From Acanthochromis polyacanthus (lineage: Eukaryota; Chordata; Actinopteri; Pomacentridae), in assembly GCF_021347895.1 (NCBI RefSeq), contig NC_067119.1, positions 5,096,534 through 5,160,533 of the forward strand: a DNA stretch of 64,000 bases, written 5' to 3'. Below, in pieces: positions 11,438-61,365 of this stretch. The notes beneath the pieces are model-generated. The model ran no database searches, was not told the origin of the DNA, and saw only the letters and a list, made by a program, of their open reading frames with translations. Each line of letters begins with the position of its first letter. Position 1 is the stretch's first letter. The position numbers were made by a program, and so were the translations under genes.

Positions 11438-14400
11438 TTTCCTTTCCCCTCTTTCCATGCCTCGTATCGCGTAGTTTAAAAAACAAAAACAACAACAGCC
11501 AGAAAGACTCCAAGTCTCTCCTCCTGCTTCTTCAGTCTTTCTCAAACATCCGTTGAACATCCCTGGTTGCACTGGAGGAGAGTGACTGGCTGCTGTTCCA
11601 GGCGAAGAGGAGTTCGGTCTGTTCACAGGAAGAAGATGATGAATGGATGGTGTGAGTTATTATTATTATCATTATCCTTGTGGAAGATTACGGGAACGGA
11701 AAAAAGAGTCAGATGTCCACATGCAAACCGGCACCACTGTTTATCTTCGTATTTATCATCGCTGCTCAGTCATCTGTTAGCAGGGCGGATCATAAACTCA
11801 CTGTCAAGCTGAGGCAGACAAACAACAACAAAAAAAAGAGACAAAAACTGAAGGAAAATATTCACTTTTTCAGGAAAAAAAATAGCTCGAACTGATGCCT
11901 TCTTCACAGCTTGAAGTTGTCTTTACCACAAGGTCACCTCTGCTCGCACTTGCATGGTTTTTGTTACTATGTGTAAGTATTTCTGTCCGTACTATCACTG
12001 TGTTTATTCGCTATACGAGAACGTTATTGTATAATTATTGGCTTGGCTGCTATAGAGGGTTATGTTAGATTCCAAAGCCAGAATTGTGACTTAGATGGTA
12101 GGTGTTTTTTTTTTTTTGCATATTTGTGTTCAGATTGTCGCTCAGAACCCAGATTTTAAGAGCTGAAGAATGTGGTCTTCATTAGCAGTTGGAGACCTGC
12201 GCTATCGTTAGCTCAAACCTCAAACATTAATAGTAATATAAAGGGATAAAGTGTATAAAAAGGAGAAACTACTACAATAAACCGAGGCTTTCACTACACA
12301 AGTGTAAAACCGCTGGACTCTGGAAGCTAGTCAAGGCTTGTGGAGATATTTAAAACCCTCGTTGGAGCTGATAAGTTTGCAAAAAAACCACAAATACATG
12401 GTGGGACTTGGCCATCAGTTACGGTTAGCGGATTCAGAACATGTTGCTATCACATATGTTTTTTTAAAATAATGCATCATATTTACAGCCTGGAGTGACA
12501 TTCATGAAGAAAGACCATTTATAAATGCTTTCATCAACAAAATCAATATGGAGTCAATATACACTGCTGGTCTGGAATCAGTTTTGCTTCACGTATACTT
12601 AAGGCTCATCGTTTTTGGTTGGAAATCTGGATTCCATGTACGAACAGGTGACAAATTAAAGGAAAACCCCAATATAAAATGTCTTAATAAGGTGTTGCTA
12701 TGTGCTTCCATTCGACTTTGGATTGGTTTCTGGACTCTACTGGAGGGATGGAGCACCAATGTTACAATAGATATTCTCTGATTTGGTGTTTTGATGATGG
12801 TGGTAGTGTGTTAGTAGGTTGGGTTGAGATTTGGCGACTTCACAACATTTTTATTCAACCTGTTGGGGTCATTTCAGGTCCTTCTGTGTCCTCCACTGGG
12901 ATCCTGAGGTGGTCCCAGGCCAGACGAGTTTACCTAGAAAACGTCCATAAAAAGGCGTTCACAAGACAACCGTATCCTAACCATTGGTTTTCTGCTGTCT
13001 GTTCGTACTGCTTTTGTGATTTTGACCGTTAAAGCCGCACCATAGGGCAAAAAAATGTAAAAACTGCCTGGAAAACTTCCATAAGACTTCCACAAGACAA
13101 CCATATCTAAACTCTTCATTTTCTGTGCGTACTCATGCAAATTTTCTGATCTTGACCATTAAGGCTGCAGTAGGCAGCATTATTATGGCAAAAAAATCTA
13201 TTTTAACCTCACTTATTTTTAAGCATAGTGTAATGAAAGTGGTCCTCTTCCCAGCTCCATTTTCAAGCTTTATGTACCTTTAAAGTTGAGACATTTTAGC
13301 CAATCAAGACACTTTTCACAGGTCCAGGTTTGAATTGAAGCAGAAATAGTGAGATTTTTGTCCAGATTTCTGCCTGCAGCAGCTTTAATTTGAGTATTAC
13401 AGAGAAAAATGATGGACTGAAGTAGAAAAACTGCCTAGAAAACCTCCAACACAAGGCGTCCAGGAGGTAGTGGATGTCATACCATCTAAAAACACAACCA
13501 TCAGGATAAGAAATGCTTCATTGTAGCATAAAAATGATCAATTAGAACAACTTTGCAGTGCTTTGCAGAGACCAACTGGCCTTTTCATGCATTTTCCTTT
13601 AATTTGTCACCCATTTCTATGTTCTTTGACCTCCAAAAGACAAAAAAAAAACCTAACAAAAGCTATTATTTGCAGTAAAGTAGGTGCTTTGGTAGCTGTA
13701 TTATTTGATCTTCACCATAAAAGTTGCATTTTTTAAATAATAAAGCCAAAAAATGATGAGCAGTGCATAATATACATCAGTGATCAGTTTTCCTGGGTCA
13801 CACAAGGCTAATATTATTATATATTATTATTATACAGAGTGGATTTTTTACCTAAATCATGAGGTGTGTGTTATTTGATCACTTGTCGTAACTTTGTGCA
13901 TTATTGTCACAAAATCAAGTATTTATTCAGAGCAAATAGACTTAAATATAGCAGCGAACCTTTGTGTTTCTCTTCCTTGTACATTGTTTTTGTATATAGC
14001 TCACTATAACTATGCCTCTTTGAGATAGAAGTGCCTTTTCAGTGGGTGGATTTCTGCTTTAAACCACAGTTTGATTTGATTCTGTCGCCTGAACTGAGCT
14101 CAAGTCAGCTGAGAATATTTTTTTATGGTACAAAAATAACAAAGAGTGAACATAGCGCATATTCTTGTGATAAGTGGAATTTATGCTACAGCGTATTGCA
14201 GATGATTCACCGTTTTGATATTCCAGAGACCTTTATTTTGTCGATACCTAAAGGCAGGTTGTTTAACTTTCTATATTTTGTACCGACAACATTTTCCAGT
14301 TTCCTCATCAGATTTTTAGAGAAACGCATGCCGACGAGTCGCCTCTGGGGCTTTTTTTCTGCATTCTGCGAGTACGGAAAAGTACATTTATACACATTTA

Positions 14401-14701
14401 TCAGCAGTTTATTCCATCTTATCTTGTAAATGTTCCGCTGTAGGTGAAACAAAAAAAGAAACGCTTGTACAATAAGCTTCATAAAATATATTTGTATATG
14501 GAAAAGACCTTTAACATGCATCTATTTATTTTCTGTATGTTGCATATCTTGTAGAGGTGTGGTCTGGGATGAAGGGGGGACTCCGACATGTTGATGGTTT
14601 TTATATCTGTCACGGACTTTTGTCACTACTGATGTGAACGTTTGGGTTAAAGTCTCCCTCCTCTGAGCTCCGACCCTCCTTCCAAAGCCTTCAAAGACAT
14701 G
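11438..14701 (+). other. Probable bmp3 3' UTR and downstream flank
   Basis: No ORF here resembles a protein. AATAAA hexamers occur near 12277 and 13737 and at 14702. The stretch 13960-14540 is free of obvious repeats and looks like 3' UTR, which favours the distal signal. A dispersed repeat copy sits at 13150-13335. The true transcript end cannot be read from sequence alone. Confidence 0.45.
13150..13335 (+). repeat. Dispersed repeat, copy 2
   Basis: A diverged second copy of the element at 10725-10935, in the same orientation. It retains CTGCAGTAGGCAGCAT, TTTTAACCTCA, AAGCATAGTGTAATGAAA and TTTTAGCCAATCAAGAC. A shorter flanking duplication (ACTGCCTGGAAAACTTCC-like) is seen near 13060 and 13430. 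Confidence 0.6.
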
Positions 14702-14707
14702 AATAAA
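14702..14707 (+). terminator. Candidate bmp3 polyadenylation signal
   Basis: AATAAA hexamer about 3.3 kb after the stop codon, just before the GGAT array begins. It is the last good hexamer before repeat-dominated sequence. Confidence 0.35.
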
Positions 14708-14750
14708 AGTATGCAAGACTCACACCGACCAAGAACTTCTTAAACCTGAG

Positions 14751-15515
14751 GGATGGATGGAGAGACGGATGGATGGGTGGATAGATGGATGGATGGATGG
14801 ATGATGGAGAGACGGATAGATGGATGGATGGATGAATAGGTGATAGATGGATGGATGGAAGGGATGGATGATGGAGAGACGGATGGATGGATGGAGAGAC
14901 GGATAGAGAGATGATACATGAATGAATAGATGGATGGATGGATGGATGGAGAGATAGATGATACATGAATGAATAGGTGATAGATGGATGGATGGAAGGG
15001 TTGGATGGATGGAAGGGTTGGATAGAGAGATGATACATGAATGAATAGATGGATGGAGAGATGGATAGAGATGATACATGAATGAATAGATGGATGGAGA
15101 GATGGCTAGAGAGATGATACATGAATGAATAGGTGATAGATGGATGGACGGATGGATGGATGGAGAGATAGATGATACATGAATGAATAGATGATAGATG
15201 GATGGATGAAGGGTTGGATGGATGGAGAGATGGATAGAGATGATACATGAATGAATAGATGGATGGAGAGATGGCTAGAGAGATGATACATGAATGAATA
15301 GGTGATAGATGGATGGACGGATGGATGGATGGAGAGATAGATGATACATGAATGAATAGATGATAGATGGATGGATGGAAGGGTTGGATGGATGGAGAGA
15401 TGATACATGAATGAATAGATGGATGGAGAGATGGATGGATGGATAGAGAGATGGTAGATGAATGAATAAATGATGGATGGATGGACAGACTGATAAAAAG
15501 ATGGATGGATGGATG
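14751..15515. repeat. GGAT-type microsatellite with higher-order units
   Basis: A long array of GGATGGAT and AGAGATGG blocks punctuated by GATACATGAATGAATAG. A block containing GATGGCTAGAGAGATG recurs at 15101 and 15270, giving a higher-order unit of about 169 bp. ORFs of 119-185 codons rich in HPSI on the minus strand are translations of the repeat, not genes. Confidence 0.95.
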
Positions 15516-17774
15516 GAGTCATGGAAAAATGATTAGTGCCTGGTACAACTAAAGGTCCATTTGTTTGGACAGTCATACTGATGGCAAAAAAAATCTAAGT
15601 TTAGTTTCAGAGCTGATATCAGACATTTTCTATGGTTTTCTTAATAACCAAAATGACTGAAGTTCTTCCATCAATAGCTATGGCGTTGTTCTGCTAAGAA
15701 CAGCTTTTAGGATTCCATGTTTTCTTTTCTGTCTGTTTTAGTCACATGATCCACACAGGAGTTAGTCTGATTCATAACCATTGTTTCTGATGACTGCAGC
15801 CATGCGTCTCTTCATGCTCTCCACCAGCTTCTGACATTGTTCTGCTTCACAGCAGCCCATTCCTTTTGCACTAATTCTAACTATTCTGCATTGTTTTTGG
15901 GCTTGTGGTTCTCCGTTTTGCGTTTGATGATTTTCCACAGGTTTTCAGTTGGATTTAGATCTGGTGATTGAGCAGCCAAGGCATGGTTCCAGTATTCTGG
16001 TTCTCCATCCAGGCTTTAACTGAACTTGTCTTGTTGGAAAATCCAGTGATTGGAGACAGGAAAGAGTTTTCCATCTGATGGAAGAAGACTTTTTCTAGAG
16101 TAGTCCCAAACATGACCTGGTTCATTTGTCCTGTTCCACTCAGACTGAAACAACCCCAGATGGTCACTGATCCACCCCCATGTCTTACTGTAGGGGCAGA
16201 CAGTCTGGTTTGTAGCTTCTACAGGCTTCCTCCTAAACAGTAAGTTGGCTGGAGTGGACATCAACTGAAAATTGGATCCATCCCTGAAGAGAACCTTAGC
16301 CCAATCATCAACAGTCCAATCCTTGTGATCCCAGCTAAGAGTAACCAGGCTTTCCTCTGACTTTCCTTGATGAAGGGCTTCTTCCTGCCCTGTGTGGCTT
16401 CAGACCAGCTTCAACAAGTCAGTTTCAATTCAATTCAATTCAATTCAATTTTATTTATATAGCGTCAATTACAGTCAAATCGTCTCAAGACGCTTTACAG
16501 AACCCATATGCCTGACCCCCAGAGCAAGCCCAGAGGCGACAGTGGCAAGGAAAAACACCCTTTTAACAGGGAAGAAACCTCGAGCAGAACCCGGCTCTAA
16601 ATAGGGGGGACCCATCTGCCTGCTGGCCGGGCGGGTTGAGAAGGACAGAAGAGGGCAAGGGGGAGGGATGGGAGAAGAGGGAGGGGTGAGAAAGCAAGGA
16701 AAACACAACACACATTTGAATACATGCATGACAGGATATGTGACACAGACAAAGTATAAGCTAACATTGAAAACTGACTCATAGTTTACTCTTATGATGT
16801 ACGGCTCTGACATTAAACATACTCCTTATATAGCTAGCAGTAAAATTCAAACAGTATGTAAGTTAGCATAACAGTATATTGAAGGCGATGCAGAGTTGAC
16901 TCGTGGAAAAAGGGAATTGGAAGCAGAGGGCTGGTGGAAGGTCAGTAGCAGCATCCCACAGTGGACATGGTGGAGACTGGACCAGCTGGTGGAACATCGA
17001 CCGCAGATCTGAAGCATCCAGCTCTGGGACCAGGGACACTCGGAGAAATAGCACAGGGGGAAACAGAGTGAATGTACTGCAATAACGGTATACATATTAA
17101 ATGTAAAGGTAGATAGAGAAGGGCTCAGTGCGTCAAGAAAAATCCCCCAGCAGCCTAGGCCTATAGCCTAGGCTGTAGACAGTTTCCAACTGTCCTTGCT
17201 GAACAAGTCACATTTCTGGACAGCGCCGACTCATTTTTAAGGTCCCTGGAGGTCTGAGGATGATTCCTGACAGGAACAGATGAGTGTCAGTCATCTCATA
17301 GAGGAGAAAGATGTTTCCTGCCACAACCAGCTGGCAGTTTGGTAGAACCATGTTGGGCTTGTTTTTTCTTGGCGTAATGAACGGCTGTCTTGGAGATCTT
17401 CAGTTTTTTTCACTCCCTGTCTCTCATTCATGCCAGTTTCCAGCAGTGCCAAGATGGCTGCCTTTGTGCTTCACATAATTCTTTAGTTTTAGGCATTGTG
17501 AGAGCTGACGACTTCTGAGTTGTGTTACGGCTTGAATGTCAGCAGGAAACCATTGAAGGCCTTTATATGTGCTGCTTCTGACATGAAATGTCCTCTTATA
17601 TACCTGAGAATACAATGAAGCTGAAGCATGTCAGATAGGACATAAAGTATGATGGAATCAGCTGCATTTTTTGTCGCATTGTGTTCTTCAGGTAATATAC
17701 CTTTAGTGGTACGAGACATTGAAATGAACAAGAAATTGAAGAAAACAGTGGTCTATTAACTTTTTCCATGACTG
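15516..17774 (-). mobile_element. Degenerate Tc1-like transposon, interrupted
   Basis: Left end AGTCATGGAAAAAT (15517) and right end TTTTTCCATGACTG followed by TA (17775-17776) form inverted termini. Minus-strand fragments recall a Tc1 transposase, for example a WIFQQDKFS-like stretch near 16020 corresponding to the second catalytic aspartate region. Several stops and frame breaks make it inactive. A 780-bp insertion at 16422-17201 splits it. Its left end abuts the GGAT array. Confidence 0.8.
16422..17201 (-). mobile_element. Dispersed repeat nested in the Tc1 fossil
   Basis: Flanked by a perfect 9-bp duplication AACAAGTCA (16413-16421 and 17202-17210). On the plus strand it starts with a (TTCAA)n-like run, then TTTTATTTATATAGCG, then CAAGACGCTTTACAGAACCC, a segment familiar from abundant teleost repeats. 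The pentanucleotide run at one end suggests the 3' tail of a retroposed element read on the minus strand. Its class is uncertain. Confidence 0.75.
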
Positions 17775-18420
17775 TATGTATGTATTTTTCACAGTTTGTT
17801 TTTTACTGTAGATTTTCTGGCACCCTTCTGCCAATCTTCCACTGTTTTATAACGAGATTTTTTTTTTCTTTTCAGTGTTTTGGGCACAAAATAACAAGCA
17901 AAGCAAAATACTCCAGATTTATTTACTTCCTCCTCAGTCTGAACAGAATACAAGATCAATATACCAAAACGTAAATCATCATCAGAATAATAATAATAAT
18001 AATAACTCTGTACAGCAGCGTCTCCTCCATATTTACAGTTTATGTACAGTTTGTGTTTGCTGAGACTGACGGACAGACGGACGGTAGAAACAGGAAATAA
18101 CTCTGACTTTGGTGTTCTAATAACATCCTGAATGATTGACCCTCCTCTCCACAGAGCTCCAGCTTCACTGTAAAATTTCAACATTTTTCATTTTATTATA
18201 GATTTGATAGATTTATATTATTAGGACATGCCCTATTTTGTTGAAATATCAATAACAACCTGGAAAAGAATTCAAAAACCTCGTAATTTACATGTTAACT
18301 ATTAAAAAACGGGGCAAAACTCTAAAATAATGTCCGCAATTGATTTCTGTCAAGTTTTTATGTACATTTTATGCCAACTTCACTATTTATTCAGCGCTAA
18401 ACAGATTTTAATGTGTTAGC

Positions 18421-19170
18421 TTTTATTAATGAAAACATTTTTGACTAATTTTGATCATTTTTAAAGAGCTCTGAACCATTTTTGAGTAATTTTGAAAAAT
18501 TGTTGAATTATTTTGGATAATTTTTGACAATTTATGACCACTTTTGATTGATTTTGAAACATGTCAGTAATTTTTTTGACAACTTTTCTGTAATTTTAAA
18601 ACATTTTTGACAAAATTTCTACAATTTTTCTGTAATTTTGAAACATTTTGACTAATTTTGATCATTTTTGAGCAATTTCTGACAATTTTTGAGTAATTTT
18701 GTAACATTTTTGTTTAATTTTGAAACATTTCTGAGTAATTTTTGACCATTTGTGACAATTTTTCACATTTTTTTAAAAAATTGACCATTTTGACAATTTG
18801 GAGTAAGTTTTAAACATTTTTGACTAAATTTCTACATAATTTTCAACTATCTTTGACCATTTTTGAGTAATTTTGAAACACTTGAGTAATTTTTGAACAT
18901 TTTTCAAAAAAATTTTTTTTAAATTGACCATTTTGATTGATTTTGAAACATTTAAGTAATTTGTTGACAATTTGAGTAATTTTGAGACATTTTTGACTAA
19001 ATTTTGACAATTTTTCAATAATGTTGAAACATCTTTGAGTACGTTTTAAACATTTTTGACTAAATTTCTACGTTTTTGAGTAATTCTGGAACATTTCTGA
19101 GTAATTTTCAACAATCTTTGACCATTTTTGAGTAATTTTGAAACATTTATTAGTAATTTTCTGTAATTTT
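18421..19170. repeat. AT-rich degenerate tandem repeat field
   Basis: Dozens of variants of TTTTTGAGTAATTTTGAAACA and TTTTTGACAATTT follow one another with irregular spacing. This suggests an old simple-sequence-derived array eroded by substitution. Many short minus-strand ORFs rich in K, N and L come from it. Confidence 0.8.
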
Positions 19171-19856
19171 TCATCCCTAAGCTCCTAAAGATCCTCATCG
19201 TCGTTAAACCCTGAAGCTTTTTCCTCCTCCTCACGTCTCCTGAAGCATGCTGGGAACTCATTCAGCTTCCAGAAGGTAAACATTCCCTCTGTGCTGAAGG
19301 TGTCGGAGCTCCTGATGCTGTAAAATCCCTTCTCCGGTTTCTTGCTGCAGATCTTCCTCCTCCACACCTTCATGCCTCTAAACAAACTGCACATAGGAGC
19401 TCTAATCCACTCAGCAGCAGGAAGTAAAGAGTTTGCAGCTGCAGCGTCACATCTGGAGCCGTCATGAGCCTGCAGACGATTATTTTATGGGTGTACATTG
19501 ATTAAGGAATGTAAAAACATAATTCTGAGACAAAGGACGGTCATAGATGAAGCTGGATCAGAGTTTCTGCACCACACGTGATCATTTCTCATCCCTGCAG
19601 CCTTACTGAGCAAAAACTGGAGCTGGAATCAGTCATTTCAGAACTCCAGCAAACACAATAAAGCGTCTAATGTTGCTTTTAGAAGCTGCTTCACTCGGTC
19701 GTTTCCAGAGTTTGGGTGTTTTTGTTTTACAGTTTTCTCCACATTAAGTCTGAAAAGTCGTCTTTGGGAAGCTGAAATTAGTTTTGTGTGTACAATAATG
19801 CAGCTCTGGTTCTGTTTAACCCAGTTTAAAGGTTTGCTAACGGCTGTTTTTACTGG

Positions 19857-19862
19857 TTTATT
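19857..19862 (-). terminator. Candidate prkg2 polyadenylation signal
   Basis: AATAAA on the minus strand, about 1 kb beyond the prkg2 stop codon. Other hexamers occur farther downstream near 17920, so this is one option among several. Confidence 0.25.
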
Positions 19863-20871
19863 CTGCACAGGTGGAACAGTAGCAGCTGTCAGGTGAGTGT
19901 TTATCCACTGCAACACTCACATTTCTACACAAAATCAACCAAATATTTTACGAGTTCACACATCAGCCCTGCAGAATCCGCAGATTTTTAAAAAAATCTA
20001 CAATAACTTCAGTATATTTAGTGAAACAATGTATAGTTTTACCTTCATATTATGAATGTAGAACTTTTGGATGCTTTTTTTTTTAGTTATTTTTAACCAT
20101 TTTGAAGTCATTTCAGATGACTTACAAGTTACTTTGAACAATATTGAGTAATTTTGCTTAACTTTTTATGTGATTTTGGATGACTTTCGTGTCATTTGGA
20201 ACAAGTTTTTAAGTAACTGTCAACAACTTCTGAATAATTCAATCTAAAGACAGAAAAACTACAAAAAAAAAAGGTGCATTCTGAGTAAACTTTCAAGGCT
20301 CATATCAGCATGTGTGATACGTGGTTGGTCAGAACAAGTTCTAGACAATGAAAGGAGCATTTTACACACAGAAGATGCCAGAAAGTTTCATGTGTTTATC
20401 TGCTGGACTGATGAGGTTATGAAGCTCAGAAATGATTGAAAAGTGGCATTTCAACCTCCTAATGTGTACTTTGAGGGCCTGTAAGTCTGAAAATATTCAC
20501 AGTATGAAGGTAAAACATTCCAGAGCTTCCTTAAATATAATAAAGTTGCTGTAGATGAAGAATCAGCTGATTGGGAGGAGGTCAGATGGGAGATCTTGAC
20601 TGGTTTTTCATGGAATGACTCGGCAGCAGAATGTAGAGAAATGTTTTCTTCTGGATTTTAGCTTTAATGCTAACGTGCTAACCAGATATCAACCAGCAGT
20701 GTCGCTCGGAGGAGAAATATTTAGATTTTAGGTTCATAAATTAATGATTGTGGAGAACCTGAGGACCTGCAGGAGACGTAAGATCACCCTAGAACCCGTT
20801 ATGCTCTTTACTTTTCTGTCATTATGGGCGAGAAACGGAAGGAAAACGATGAAAACGTGGAGCAGAAGTTC

Positions 20872-57239
<36,368 letters not shown>

Positions 57240-57382
57240 CTTCACACCTGAGCACAGGAGAGAACCAGAACCTGCTGAAAAGGTCAATCCAGAACATCTA
57301 AGCCGAGAAGAGTAAGATCTCCTGCAATCCCCAACAGTTTTACAGTTCAACAAACCCAGTGCTTTGGTTTTTTTAAACAGTT

Positions 57383-57800
57383 AATATGCAAATTGATACT
57401 TTCTCTAACTGTACTAGTTATTATCCAGTTTTTTTTAAATCTGCAAAATGTTAGATTGTTTAAACATTACAGTTAAAAGCTGTGACACATGATTTTTTTA
57501 GTGTACACTGTAAAACAAATCTGTTAAGTTCACTGACAATCTGGCAGCAAAGTGGTAAAAATAACAGCAAATATTTGTAAAATTATATTTAGCTGATTTA
57601 AATACAGTAATCGATGCAATTTTACAGTCAAAACATGATAAAGAACAAATTACCATTTCTAAAAAAATAGATTTGTGATGTGCTTTTGTTTTTTTTAGTT
57701 AACATGCAAACTTACACTTTGTCTAACTTTACTAGTTATTTTCCAATTTAATTCTAAAAGATTTTTAAATCAGTAAAAAATAACATGAAGTTGTTAAAAA
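57383..57800. repeat. Local direct duplication, offset about 310 bp
   Basis: TTAATATGCAAATTGATACT and CTAACTGTACTAGTTATT near 57382 recur as TTAACATGCAAACTTACACT and CTAACTTTACTAGTTATT near 57697. Diverged, non-coding, in the intron ahead of the first coding exon. Confidence 0.6.
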
Positions 57801-58037
57801 AATACAGTTAAGTTGTAAAACATTTACAATGTAAATGTTTGTTTCAAAACTTATGTTAAAATCCCCTCCACTCTCACCCATCTGGTCGAGGCAGATGACT
57901 GCCTTCCCTAAATCTGATTCTACTGGAGGTTTTCCTTTGGAGGAATCCAAAGGCAACTTCAGATTGTTGGGTTTTCTGTTCTGTCTATAATCTCTATGGT
58001 CTGTAGCTTACAATGTTAAGCACTGTGAGATGACATA

Positions 58038-58656
58038 CACTCACTTATTAGGTACACCACTTCAACTGCTTGTTAACAGCTAATCAGTCAATCACATGGC
58101 CGCAACTCAATGCTTTATTCATGTTGACGTGGTCAAGACAACTTGCTGAAGTTCAAAGCATCAGAATGAGGAAGAAAGAGGATTTAAGTGACTTTAATCA
58201 TGGCATGGTTGTTGGTCTGAGTGTTTCACAAACTGCTGATATTTTCTTGGTACCAACTGATCCTGGTTTAAACTCCACAGCCTCCTGAGTGTTGCTGCTA
58301 ACCATCTCCATGCCTTTATGACCACAGTGGACCATCTTCTGATGCTACTTCCAGCAGGATAATGCTCCATGTCACAAAGCTCAGATCATCACAAACTGGT
58401 TTCTTGAACATGACGATGAGTTCTCTGTACTCCAACGACCTCCACAGTCACCAGATCTCCATCCAGTAGAACCTCTGGGATGTGGTGGAACGGGAGGTTG
58501 GCATCATGGATGTTCAGCCGACAAATCTGCAGCAGCTGTGTGATGCCATCATGTCAATGTGGACCAAATCTCTGAGGAATGTTGTTGAAATTCTGAAGAC
58601 AAAAGCAGATCCAACCTTCTACTAGCAAGGTGTACCTAATAAAGTGGTCAGTGTGG
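58038..58656 (+). mobile_element. Internally deleted Tc1-like transposon
   Basis: Ends ACTCACTTATTAGGTACACC (about 58039) and GGTGTACCTAATAAAGTGGT (about 58630-58649) are inverted copies. The interior retains ATCACATGGC-GCAACTCAATG, GATTTAAGTGACTTTAATCA and CCAGCAGGATAATGCTCCAT (the sense strand of a QQDNAPC-type motif). At about 0.6 kb it lacks much of the transposase and is non-functional. Confidence 0.8.
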
Positions 58657-59175
58657 TGAATCTGCGCTACATGAACTGATATGGATTTCAAACAAAAGAG
58701 CTGACGCCATGAGGAACCAGAGAAAGAGGGAATCAGTGTGTGATGGTCAGTGTCCTGTGCATTTATTATTCAGAAGGCAGGAAGTATTGGATTTCATGAG
58801 GAGTCACTGTGAGGAGCTCAGAGAATCAAAGCAGCTGTAAGAACAAAGTTGAGCTCCGAGTGTGAATCTGGGCAGAAATGTGGCAGAACAATCCTGTAGT
58901 TGTTGTTGTCGCCCACTCACACATACTTCATTCATGACATTCCTGCTGGATCCATCCCATCATTCTGCTCACATCAGCCTTCTAACTTCTCATTAAAGAA
59001 AAATTAAACACAAATCCACAGTTTTCCTCTGTTCTCATGCTTCTGATTGGAGGTTCTCTGACTAATTGAAAGCTCATTAACATCTCAGAGCTTCGTGCAC
59101 CTGCAACTTCTGCTGCCTCGTCATTCTCCGCTGTCGACCGACTGACTCGGTCCGGTGCGGATTCTCGGTACTCAC

Positions 59176-59360
59176 CTGTTCGGTTTCCGGTCCAGCAGCT
59201 AAAAAAAGGAATAAATGTTGTTTGTGGACATCCGAGCCTCGGCACACGGTCGGTGAACCCGGTATTAACGGCCAGCGCGCATCCTCTCCTCCCCTCCGCG
59301 ACTCTCTCTCTCGCGCTCTCCCGTCCTGCTCCGGCGCCCGGGCGCGTTCCCGAGCGCGCC
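59176..59360 (-). other. prkg2: Probable non-coding first exon of prkg2
   Basis: A GTGAGT donor (minus strand, 59175-59170) follows GAAACCGAACAG and could splice to the acceptor at 57248, eight bases before the ATG. The exon lies in a CpG-rich region. Its 5' end is not defined by sequence. Confidence 0.5.
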
Positions 59361-59400
59361 GCGGCACCGGGCATGTCAGGTGTGAGTGACGTCAGGCTCA
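59240..59400 (-). promoter_or_regulatory. CpG-rich prkg2 promoter with a perfect CRE
   Basis: Dense CpGs (for example GGCGCCCGGGCGCG near 59333) in a region otherwise poor in CpG, upstream of the probable first exon. The palindrome TGACGTCA, the full cAMP-response element, is at 59387-59394, with an E-box-like CAGGTG at 59377. Function is inferred. Confidence 0.55.
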
Positions 59401-59665
59401 ATGTTTTTTGTTTATTTGCCGAACGAGTGGATTTATTTACGGTAAACAACAGAAGTGGAAACATCTCTGTACAAAATCTTCCTAATGTGAAACGATTCAA
59501 CAGTTTATATTAATTACTTGAAAAATAAAATAAATTCAAACCCAACAGGAGGAACTCTATTCATCACTGAGGTGTTTTTTCTTCCATATTTCACATTATA
59601 CATTTTTAAAAAATAAAATAGATGAATAAAATAGCAGTGTGTAAAATTAAAATAGATGAATAAAA

Positions 59666-60806
<1,141 letters not shown>

Positions 60807-61365
60807 GGGGCCTCATTTATAAAGCTTGCGTACGCATAAAACAGGGCTAGAAAGTGGCGTACGCCACTTTCTACGCAAAGGTTGTGATTTATAAAAACAA
60901 ACTTGGCGTGAGAATGTGCGCACCGGTGCACCAACCTTGATTCTTGATGCTTCTTTACGCACAAAACAGGGCGTAAATCACAAACTTTGCGTAGAAAGTG
61001 GCGTACGCTGTGTTCGTTGTGATTTCTAAAAAAAAAATTGGCGTGAGAATGTGCGCACCGGTGCGCCAACTTTGATGCTTGCTTAAGCACATTTTGGAGA
61101 CGGAGGGAACGGCAGTGCCGGAGGATGAAGTGGCGAATTGAAACCAGATTGATCTCAAACCTTTATTGTTATCACATATTAGACTTGTAGAGCCTGATAA
61201 TCATAAACACTCATTGTTGTAGATGTTCATATAGTGCGCCATTCGGCTGACGACTGTATTTGCAGAACTATGTTCATATATTAACAGGAGCGGATTGAAC
61301 GTTATTTCATTCGGTCGTTTGACCGAAGGGCCGGTGCGGTGATCTTTATTAAATAATTTTGTTTA

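Larger units (their letters stand above)
17775..20871. other. Intergenic interval between bmp3 and prkg2 3' ends
   Basis: No gene seen. It contains an (AAT)n run near 17983-18003, the degenerate repeat field at 18421-19170, and AT-rich sequence. The part nearest prkg2 should be its 3' UTR. Candidate polyadenylation hexamers on the minus strand include 19857-19862. Confidence 0.5.

Noticed and set aside
11189..11626. 145-codon ORF antisense to bmp3 exon 3
   Set aside because: Shadow of the conserved, GC-rich coding exon on the other strand.
14691..15576. ORFs of 119-185 codons rich in HPSIHPS on the minus strand
   Set aside because: They are translations of the GGAT tetranucleotide array, with no non-repeat protein sequence.
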